This document shows positions 55,812 through 64,000 of a stretch of DNA of 64,000 nt, one piece after another. The DNA comes from Meconema thalassinum (lineage: Eukaryota; Arthropoda; Insecta; Orthoptera; Tettigoniidae). The first letter of the stretch is position 1; each line of letters opens with the position of its first letter. Both the position numbers and the translations under genes were made by a program. Below the pieces are notes generated by a model. It did no database searches. It was not told where the DNA came from and worked only from the letters and a program-made list of their open reading frames with translations. The stretch spans positions 169,518,704 to 169,582,703 of the forward strand of contig OX336389.2 in assembly GCA_946902985.2 (NCBI GenBank), in the 5' to 3' direction.

Positions 55812-57079
55812 TTAGTTCTGCGGCAACAAGGGAGACACCTTGACGATGGGACGTTTCAAGAGTCCAGAGGTGGTATGTAGAGAGACCACACGAGCTAGGC
55901 CGTCCTTACCACAATGAACCTCAAGAATACGTCCAAGTCGCCAGTAAGTAGGAGAAACATTGTCGTCCATAATAAGCACAAGCGTGCCAACCTTGAGGTT
56001 AGGAGACACACGGTTCCACTTGTGACGTTGTTGAAGGGAGAGTAAATGATCCATTTACGCCACAATGAAGTCATAATCTGTTGAAGTAATTGCCATCTAG
56101 ACAACCTATTGATGGGCACTTCAGAGGCGTCAGGAATGGGCAAGGCATTCAAAGGTCGTCCAACAAGAAAGTGACCTGGCGAGAGATAGCACAAGTCAGT
56201 AGGATCCTCAGTCATAGGCGAAATGGGTCTAGAATTTAGAATGGCTTCAATTTGCACCACGAGAGTGGTCAATTCTTCATACGTAAGTACTTGAGCCTTC
56301 ATGATTCTTATTAAATGAGATTTCAAAGATTTGATGTTTGCCTCCCAAATTCCACCAAAATGCGGAGAACTAGGAGGAATGAAGTGCCACTGAATTAGTA
56401 GCGATGAGGTAGAATCTTGAACAACAGATTGAAAATCTGCAGAGGAGAGCAACGAACCAAGATCAGCAAGGTCAGACTGTGCGCCTTGAAAGTTGGTACC
56501 ATTGTCGGAATACACTTGAGCGGGAACGCCCCTTCTACTGCAGAAGCGAGTAAAGGCTACAACGAAAGCATGACTGGAGAGGGAAGTGACGACTTCAGTG
56601 TGCACAGCCTTCGTAACCATACAAACGAACATTGCGATGTAGGCCTTAGTCGAGACCCTTGACCTGGGGCCACCGTACCTGATAGTGAATGGACCACAGT
56701 AATCAACACCAACGTGATTAAAGGGAAAGGTTTGATGGAGGCGAACAGCTGGGAGTTGACCCATTAACTGTTCAGAAGGACGTGCAGCGTAGCGCACGCA
56801 AGTAACACAAGAGCGAGATAGGCTACGAACTAGTTTTCGTAGTGAAGGTATCCAGAAGCGTTGTCGGATAGTCGCAATCACAACCTGGACTCCGCCATGA
56901 AGCAACTTTAAATGGGTATGTCTGACCAGGACTTTAGTGAAATGATGGTCATTGGGCAAAAGTATCTGGTGTTTTGTATCAAATGGAAGGTCGGCCAATT
57001 CCAAACGGCCTCCCACACGAATAGTGCCATCAGAGTGAAGCAAAGGGTGCAAATTGCTGATGGTGGAAGTGGATGGCAC
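55812..57079 (-). pseudogene. BEL integrase, after the nonsense codon, one frameshift near the end
   Basis: Directly downstream of the TAA, in the same frame: the zinc-binding H-H-C-C region (HTHLKLLHGG and CVTCVRYAA), then the catalytic triad in VGVDYCGPF, VYSDNGTNF and FGGIWEANI (D, D, E). Near 56050 a one-base shift moves the C-terminal DUF5641-like part (SPNLKVGTLVLIMDDN, YWRLGRI) into the frame that ends at 55812. All catalytic residues are present, so two lesions are the only visible defects. Confidence 0.87.
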
Positions 57080-60000
57080 TTACTCATTCTTCATTAGAGC
57101 AGCAAGTTCAGTAGAGTAGCACCGAGCTTGAATCATTTTCACACATGTAAGTAGTGCAACATCAATTTCAATGGCAGTGAGTGGACCACTGATCCTAGTG
57201 GTATTTCTATAATTAGAGAAAAACCTAATACAGTAGGCTATGACCCTCAACAATCTTGTGTAGGAAGAAAAATTGTTTAAAAATTCAATGTCAACAGGTT
57301 TAGATACATTTGCGCACGAAATTCTACACTCAGACAATTCGGACACAGGAGTGTCAAAGATATCTGAAGTACTGGAGCTTGTAAAGGCCTTCAACCATGC
57401 TGGACCATACCACCATAGCTGATTATTTTTCAATTCTGAGGGCATACAGCCTCGGGAAATTATGTCGGCTGGATTGTCACGGGAAGAGACATGTTCCCAG
57501 GCGCAGTGACCAGTAAGCCTTTGTATTTCAGCAACTCTATTGGCTACAAAGGTTTTCCATTTTGAGGGGGGCGAAGCCAACCAAGACAAAACAATAGTGG
57601 AATCTGTCCAACAATAGACGGATTCAATAAGCAAGTTCAAAGCGGGTTGCACCTTTGCAAGTAATTTGGAAAGCAAAAGTGCACCACATAACTCAAGTCT
57701 GGGCAAAGACAACTGTTTAAGAGGAGCAACCTTCGACTTAGCGCACACAAGAGCAACAGTGACGATGTCGTTGGTATCAATTGACAATAAATAGAGACAA
57801 GCTCCATAGGCCTGCTGACTGCTGTCGCAGAAGCCATGAAGTTGCATAGATTTGATTTCTGAAGCAGGCTTAATCAAACGTGGAGTAGAAATCTCAGAAA
57901 TCGCAGGTAAATTGCTATAAATATTCAGCCAAGCTTGCGTGATTTCCATTGGAAGGGGGTCATCCCAACCGAGTTTGTGAATCCACAAATCTTGGAAGAG
58001 AATCTTACAAGCAACCACAATAGGTGACACTAAACCCAAAGGGTCAAAGATAGAGGCAACAATGGACAAAAATGAACGCTTAGTAAAAGTAATTGAAGTG
58101 TCACAGTTCACGATAGGTGACTGAATCCGCAACAAGTCATCGATAGGTTGCCAATAAAGTCCTAGCGTTCTGGCGACTGTTTCTTCACCATCGCCGAAAC
58201 TACGGAGTTGTTGTTTCTCTTGATGATCAAGAGGAATGTTATCTATTAGAGTCATGGAGTTTGAACTCCACTTACACAGTTCAAAACCACCTAATCTCAA
58301 AAGAAGGGTCAATTCATCATACAGAATGAGTGCGTCATGCTCGGAATCACATCCCGAGATACAATCATCAACATAGAAGTCGTTTAAAACAATCTGAGTG
58401 GCAGCTGGAAAAGCTGTGCCATCAGTGAGGGCGAGCTCCTTTAGCACACGAGTGGCTAAGAAGGAAGCTGGGGCAGTACCATATGTAACAGTGTTTAATT
58501 GATATTCTACTATTGGGTCTGAAGGAGAGCCTCTCCAAAATATTCTCTGTAAGTCACGATCTTTGTGATCTACAAGAATCTGTCTGTACATTTTACTCAG
58601 ATCAGCTGCAAACGCTATCAAGTGAGTACGGAACCGAAGCAAAATAGAGAACAAATCCTGCTGAATTACAGGGCCCACCAACAAAGTATCATTAAGGGAG
58701 CACCCAGACGTAGTAGCCATCGAAGCATCAAATACCACTCTGAGCTTTGTAGAAGTACTGTGCGGCTTGAAAACAGGATGATGGGGAATGTAGTAAACTT
58801 CACCATCAATCGGGTGGGGGGCGACTTGCATATGGTTTAAGGCTAGATATTCATGCATGAATTCAGTGTATTCTAACCTTAACTCAGGGTTGCGAGCCAA
58901 ACGTCTTTCGAGAGAGTGAAAACGATTTAGTGTAGCGTAGCGAGAGGCACCTAGAGGCTCCGAGTCTACCTTGCGAGGGAGTCTAACCACAAATCTACCA
59001 TCGTCTTGGCGAGTGGTAGTAGCAACAAAGTGTTCTTCACATATGGATTCGTCAACAGACAACACTGGGGTTTCAACTTCTTCAACGTTCCAAAACGCTT
59101 CCAGCTGTTGTTCTACATGAGGGCGTGAGAGTGTAAGTGCTGATACCACGTGCGATGGTTGCGAGGTGCTTGCACTGGGCAGCCTCCCAGAAAACACCCA
59201 ACCCACAGAGGTATTTTGAATGATGGGCAAATCACCAACTGGTATGATTTTACCAGGACATAACAGGTCAAAGAAATATTCTGCACCAAGAACAAGATCA
59301 ATAGACTTAGTGCAATTGAAATCAGGATCAGCTAAATCAATATGTGATGGAATGTTCCATTCAGAGGTGTCGAAATCAGCAGCGGGTAGCTCAAGTGCAA
59401 TATTGGGAACCACGAGACATTCAAGCTTAGCAGACCAATTAGTAGCACAGGCAAAAACGTTCACATCAGCAACAACAGTAGCAGTGCTTTGATTTTGACC
59501 AACACCGCGAATGTGTACCTTCATAGGTTTGGTGTGGAGTCTTAATTTCTTAATTAAGTGTGACGAAATTAAGTTACAATCTGATGCAGAGTCAAGTAGT
59601 GCAGTGACAGGTACACGTAAGCCATTGCCAGCTAATATATTCAACTTGGCAGTGGGTAATAGCGTCCTTGAAAATTGATTGTCACGAGCGACGTTACTGC
59701 AACTAGTGTTTACCACGTTAGCATGAGCTTGAGAAGCATCATTACTAGTGCCACTGGAGGGCTCATAGTGAAGAAGAGTGTGGTGTTTTCGGGAACAAGT
59801 GTTACAAGAGTACTTCGAACATTGATGATTAGGCTCGAAATTACGCAAACAATTGTAACATAATTTTCGAGACCTGACAAAATCCCATTTGGCTGTGGAC
59901 GAAAGTTTAATAAAGGTACCACATTTCGACAATTGGTGATCAATGCTCCTACAATATGTACAACGAAATTTGGTAGTAGTTAACATGGGTTTCTGAGGCG

Positions 60001-60976
60001 AATGACCTTCAGTTTTAAGTTTGGTTACAGCAGTATGTAATGCAGGCCTGGACCCATTCCTTTCAGTTATTTCCAGTACCTTGCATTTTTTCTCTAAGAA
60101 GCTAACCAAGTCCTGGAGAGTGGGAATTCTCCCAGAATCAACATGATTCTCCCATTCACGGATGCTATAATTATCTAGTAGCTCCAATATAAAATGTGAC
60201 AATAACAAGTCTTGAAGGGGAACCCCGTTAAAGTCCAAAGCTTCTAACGCATTGACATGAGAAACAAAGTGGTCGATGATGGCACGCAAGGACACTGAAT
60301 CATTACCGTATGCAGGGGGCTTGAAAAGCTTGGTGACATGGTTATGCGCTATGAGCCTAATGTTATTGTATCGAGTTGTCAGCAAGTTCCATGCAACCAC
60401 AAAGTTATCATCTGACACAGTAATGTTCTTTAAGAGGAGCTTGGCCTCGCCACTAAGACTAGAATTAAGGTAGTAGAACTTAACAATATCAGAAAGAGCA
60501 TGGTTATCAATTACTATGGCCTTGAAGCTATCTCTGAAATTCAGCCAGTCTGTGAAGTCGCCACTGAACTGCGGAATTTGAATTTCAGGCAACTTTATAT
60601 GCGCTGCAGCTACGTTAGCATTAGGAAATTGTGCACTCTGCAAATTATTCAAAGGGTTATCACTGTCTGTAGTGTTGGATTTTTTGAAATTGTCACAATG
60701 TAGTTTAATTTTAACCATCAACTCAAAATACTTATCTTCGAAGTCACAACGTTCGGCTATTTCTTCGTCGATATTGTCTGTAATATCCTCTAAAGCGACT
60801 TGCGCTTCGTTAAATTGTTTATAAATTTCCTCGCATTTGTGTTTGCGTGACACTAACATTTGATATTGTTCTTCAGTAATGTCCTGAAAGTTGCTAATTA
60901 CTTTTTCTTGTGAGGTAAGCATGCCCTTAGCGACTGCACGCTTCCTAACTAAAAGTCGTTTTTGGGCATCCTCCAT
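57080..60976 (-). pseudogene. BEL gag-pol: gag, zinc knuckles, protease, RT, RNase H
   Basis: A 1298-codon frame. Residues 1-100: coiled-coil-like helix. 125-290: DUF1759-type gag (LPEIQIPQFSGDFTDWLNF). 338-400: Cys/His knuckles (CTYCRSIDHQLSKC, CYNCLRNFEPNHQC, CNTCSRKHH). About 455-480: protease with LLDSASDCNLIS. 730-960: RT with KLRVVFDAS, AADLSKMYRQI and catalytic FYVDD near 868-871. 1055-1200: RNase H with GFCDSSQQAYG, LPRLEL and CWTDSTIVLSWL. An in-frame TAA after KNE (57080-57082) separates it from the integrase, which continues in the same frame. Apart from that stop the frame is complete. Confidence 0.9.
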
Positions 60977-61251
60977 AATTTTAGGATTGCCCGCCTAGAT
61001 GTAATTACCAGAGTTGCACACCTAACTAACACAACCAACTTAACTAACACAAAAAATAAACACTGAGACAATGGTCTCGATTAAGTTGTAAACAAACATC
61101 TGAACATAGAATACTGTATTGTGTCCTTGGGAAGTTAATGGGAACGTATACAATGTTAAATTTATGGCCTTCCTGGTGAAATAGCAAGAAACAAGGGCCC
61201 AACATGGCCAACAATGCTTAATAATTCATTCAAAGTAGTAAACAGCTCAAT

Positions 61252-61269
61252 ATCCGGCCCGGAGGACCA
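61252..61269 (-). other. BEL primer-binding site, tRNA-Tyr-like
   Basis: The minus strand reads TGGTCCTCCGGGCCGGAT, complementary (two mismatches) to the 3' end of an insect tRNA-Tyr including CCA. It lies 19 bp from the last base shared by both LTRs, so either the offset is unusually long or the LTR is a few bases longer than the shared part. Confidence 0.5.
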
Positions 61270-61288
61270 AATAATGTAATGGCCAACG

Positions 61289-62378
61289 CGGGAAGTCAAC
61301 AACCCACCAAGAGTATTCTGGTAATAGTGGACAATGTATAAAGGTTTGTTGGCCAAAGCATTAGATAAGATGTAATGATAACAAGAGTTGACTTTACAAA
61401 GGTCGCATAACAATTTAGCAAACATGTGGAGGACCAGACAATATTATTGTCACCAAATAAGGAGGTCCAGGAAGGCATAAAGGACACAACACCACCAATA
61501 ACTAATAATAAGATATATTATCAAATAGGTGGCACATAAAACAAATACTCAAAGGTGGCACATAAAACAAATACTCAAAGGTGGCACATAAAACATATGA
61601 GAAACACTGGCACAAATTTACACAATTGAAGAAGCACTCGCATGGAGTTAACACACGTTAAGTCTTGAGCCTAAAACACGTATATTGTCTTGAACGTAGC
61701 TGCAGATCAGTGCATCATACAACGGCATGCAATACACGGCGGTTCCAAAGAATGATATAGTTTAATTATGCAACACAAGTGGAGTTGCAACAAATAATGA
61801 AAAAACCAACAGGTCGCATGGAACGAGAATGTGTCGTCGAACCAGGACTGACTTACAGTGATGCGCCGATACCATAAGCCCAAAAAATGAATTGTTAATA
61901 AAACAAATTATGTGTGAAACGCAGGAAGTCAAAGTAGTTGCTGTCATACAAATACCGGGATATGCCAATCGCACGGCATTGTCACAATAGTAAAGCAGTT
62001 TAGCCTAGCGTCAACCTCCATTTAGTGATGATGCAGGAAGATGGTGCCCGGCCTTGTGGCACATGCTTCCAGACAAACAATGAATTACTTATCACACGAA
62101 GCAACATCATTATTCATACGCGTGAAGACAAATTGTTAGGCAGTAGATGAAGATGGAAGTAAACACATTACAACAAACTATCCGACGCCGCGGATTGAAG
62201 AATTCGTCGACATGGCGCGTAGCAACATCAAGCATGGTTTGATGAGACCGAAAATCACCGTAATGTCACTGCCCTAACAAAATATGAATCATGTGCTAGG
62301 ACATGATTGCTAAGCACGGTTAATATGAAGATAGCATCAATTATAGAAATGATTAGCTGGATATTCGTTGATATATCA
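61289..62378 (-). repeat. BEL 5' LTR, interrupted by Copia
   Basis: Co-linear with 54210-55299. It stops at TTGATATATCA (62378), exactly where the Copia LTR starts. The remaining part (the counterpart of 55300-55760) should lie beyond the Copia element, outside the window. Confidence 0.8.
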
Positions 62379-62576
62379 TGTTAATATTTGAAAGAAAAAT
62401 AGCACAGTAGCGCCACCTGGTGAAATAGACATGTACAATAAAGAAGAAAAAAAAAAGACGAGTCAGTGCAAAGTCTGTGCGTGTTCGCGTGACATGTGAC
62501 AAGCATCTCAAAAGATGATTTGTATTTTGTATTGTATTTCTCACTTGATAAATAAAGTTTTACATTAAAACTAACA
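62379..62576 (+). repeat. Copia 5' LTR
   Basis: Starts TGTTAATATTTG and ends AAAACTAACA. An AATAAA signal lies at about 62550-62555, near the expected R/U5 region. The 3' copy is outside the window. Confidence 0.82.
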
Positions 62577-62590
62577 GGTTATGGGCCCAG
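62577..62590 (+). other. Copia primer-binding site, initiator tRNA-Met anticodon arm
   Basis: GGTTATGGGCCCAG is the complement of CTGGGCCCATAACC, the anticodon arm of initiator tRNA-Met. Drosophila copia is primed by an internal half-molecule of this tRNA rather than by its 3' end, and the position directly after the LTR agrees with that. Confidence 0.78.
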
Positions 62591-62684
62591 GCCACGTGTA
62601 AATGGTATTATCTCGTGAGTGGATCCGAAGCTGAGCGCCTGTGGAACACGTGCTGTATTTTTTGTGAGTAAGGATAACCTCAAA

Positions 62685-64000
62685 ATGGCAGCCGGCAGTG
62701 ACTACAAAGTTCAAGTGGATAAACTTGAAGGACCTGAAGACTGGGCAAAGTGGAAATGGCATGTGTTGATGGTTTTGCGGTCGTATGAACTGGAAAATAT
62801 TGTTGATGGTTCGAAAAAGTGTCCTGTGTTGCCGGCAGATGCAACTGCGCAACAAAAAGCGGCATATAAGCAGTGGTTGAAAGAAGACGCGAAAGCGGCC
62901 AGTTTGCTAGCAGGTGCGCTAGGAAAATCTGTTGCCGAACTCGTGTTGACGTGCACCAATGCCAGTGAAATTTGGACAAAATTGAGCGCACGGTTCGAAC
63001 GAAGCAGTACGCAGCGACTGAACATGTTGATCGAGTCATTCTTCCGAGTGACACGTGACGACAAGGAGGACATCAGCACCCATGTCGCGAAGTTACAGAA
63101 GCTTTATCAGGATCTGAACGACGAACTACAAAAGCACAACGAAAACACGTTATCTGAAAGGATTTTGAACGGTCGAATTTTATCCACGCTGGGAAAAGAA
63201 TATGATAATTTCAAGGATGTGTGGGACACGATTCCGACGGAAAATCAAACTGTGAACTTGTTGATTGAAAAATTGTGCACGATTGAACTGCGTGACCAAG
63301 GAAACGTGGAATCGACTGCGTTTGTGGTACGTAGTGCTCCCAAGAAGCATTCCCAGTATGGCAGTGGCAAAGGCAGTGCTGATGACAAGTCGAAGAAAAA
63401 TGTTCAACGAGTAAAGCAGAAGTTTCCATGTTTCAAATGTAAGGAATTGGGCCATTGGGCAAGTGAATGTCCAGTGAAGAAGAAAGAGGGTGACACTAGA
63501 AACAAAAATAAGGAGAACAATGCTTCGTTTCTGACACATGCGATGAGTGCGTTAGACGGCGACTTTGTTCAAGCCGACGAGTGGTACTGCGACAGTGGCG
63601 CCACAAATCACATCACCGCGAACAAACAGTATTTTACAACATACGTCAGGTTTGCTGCTCCAGAGAAGATTTTGCTAGGAAAACGAGGTGTGAGCATGCT
63701 AGCTCACGGCAAAGGAACTGTAAACATTCAAGTGCGGCTGAACAACGCTTGGTTAAGTGCTGAGATGACTGAAGTTTTGTATGTTCCCGATGCAATGGCT
63801 CATCTGTTTTCTGTGAAAGCTGCTGCAAGGAAAGGTTTTTGTGCAAGACTTGACGACCTAACTGTTAGAATTGAAGACAAGGTTACTGGAAAGGCGATGA
63901 TGGCTGGACGTGTGATTCATGGTCTGTATGTACTTGACATGCGCGTCGTGAAACCGGCGCAACCCATTCAAGTGAATTTAGCTACATCGTCGGACAAACT
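62685..64000 (+). CDS. Copia gag-pol polyprotein, partial (open to the window end)
   Basis: Starts at ATG 62685 (MAAGSDYKVQVDKLEG) and stays open for 438 codons to the last base. N-terminal gag of UBN2/DUF4219 type: DWAKWKWHVLMVLRSYEL (with EDWAKW), EIWTKLSARFERSS and LPTENQ-like region. A CCHC knuckle CFKCKELGHWASEC is near residue 250. The protease with DSGATNHIT is near residue 305, followed by the pre-integrase LYVPDAMAHLFSVKAAARKG and LYVLD. The integrase core and RT lie beyond the window. No stop or frameshift is seen, so this copy may be recent and possibly active. Confidence 0.88.
   Translation, partial: MAAGSDYKVQVDKLEGPEDWAKWKWHVLMVLRSYELENIVDGSKKCPVLPADATAQQKAAYKQWLKEDAKAASLLAGALGKSVAELVLTCTNASEIWTKLSARFERSSTQRLNMLIESFFRVTRDDKEDISTHVAKLQKLYQDLNDELQKHNENTLSERILNGRILSTLGKEYDNFKDVWDTIPTENQTVNLLIEKLCTIELRDQGNVESTAFVVRSAPKKHSQYGSGKGSADDKSKKNVQRVKQKFPCFKCKELGHWASECPVKKKEGDTRNKNKENNASFLTHAMSALDGDFVQADEWYCDSGATNHITANKQYFTTYVRFAAPEKILLGKRGVSMLAHGKGTVNIQVRLNNAWLSAEMTEVLYVPDAMAHLFSVKAAARKGFCARLDDLTVRIEDKVTGKAMMAGRVIHGLYVLDMRVVKPAQPIQVNLATSSDK

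Larger units (their letters stand above)
54210..62378 (-). mobile_element. BEL/Pao retrotransposon, nearly complete
   Basis: Order on the minus strand: 5' LTR (61289-62378 visible, cut by Copia), primer-binding site 61252-61269, gag-pol 60976 to 55812, purine-rich tract just right of 55760, and 3' LTR (54210-55760). The two LTR copies are co-linear over 1090 bp with about seven differences by eye. Pol has one nonsense codon and one frameshift. Confidence 0.88.
62379..64000 (+). mobile_element. Ty1/Copia retrotransposon, 5' half, runs off the window
   Basis: A 198-bp 5' LTR (62379-62576) with perfect inverted ends TGTTA and TAACA is followed at once by the primer-binding site and an open gag-pol frame. 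It is inserted in the BEL 5' LTR. No lesion is visible in the 1.6 kb present. Confidence 0.88.

Noticed and set aside
61162..61974. Open frames on the minus strand in the right BEL LTR (also their twins at 54217-54895)
   Set aside because: They are repeated LTR sequence with no domain and no start context.

Overview
The window is eukaryotic, AT-rich, intron-bearing DNA from an animal. The one recognisable host gene is the homologue of the plasminogen receptor PLGRKT (DUF2368), and its residues look arthropod-like. The repeat content (tRNA-headed SINEs, Tc1/mariner, pogo/Tigger, hAT and MULE relics, several LINE families, BEL/Pao, Gypsy and Copia) fits a large insect genome, perhaps a polyneopteran; the order is my inference. 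Almost everything outside four short coding exons is mobile DNA.

Layout. 1-5.4 kb: a small SINE fragment, a 1.16 kb palindromic foldback element and a hAT deletion derivative. 5.4-19.1 kb: PLGRKT on the + strand, coding exons 5462-5542, 10787-10917, 11035-11144 and 18931-19070 (153 codons plus stop). Its introns carry a MITE, a mariner relic, a Tigger element that itself contains a short retroelement, LINE copies, a Tc1 relic and a Penelope-like-looking inverted-repeat element. 19.1-38 kb: intergenic repeats, including LINE deletion derivatives, a second foldback split by a Tigger, another Tigger, a MULE relic, tRNA-SINEs, a Tc1 element, a hAT MITE with a perfect 8-bp target duplication, and a hAT inserted into one arm of a MITE.

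38.3-49.8 kb is a stack of LINEs. A CR1/L2-like element (+) carries an ORF1 with a 2A-like motif, a PHD-type finger and an SGNH esterase-like domain, followed by an endonuclease/RT ORF2. To its right lies an older minus-strand LINE with RT and RNase H, split by two further LINEs, which in turn contain a tRNA-SINE and a 51-bp insertion. Target-site duplications mark the boundaries.

52-64 kb is a stack of LTR elements. An internally deleted Gypsy (-) has its gag cut by a BEL/Pao element (-, two near-identical LTR segments, one in-frame stop and one frameshift). The BEL 5' LTR is in turn cut by a Copia element (+) whose gag-pol frame is open to the window edge.

I found no CRISPR array, no operon-like system and no genuine tRNA or rRNA gene. 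The tRNA-like sequences are SINE heads.
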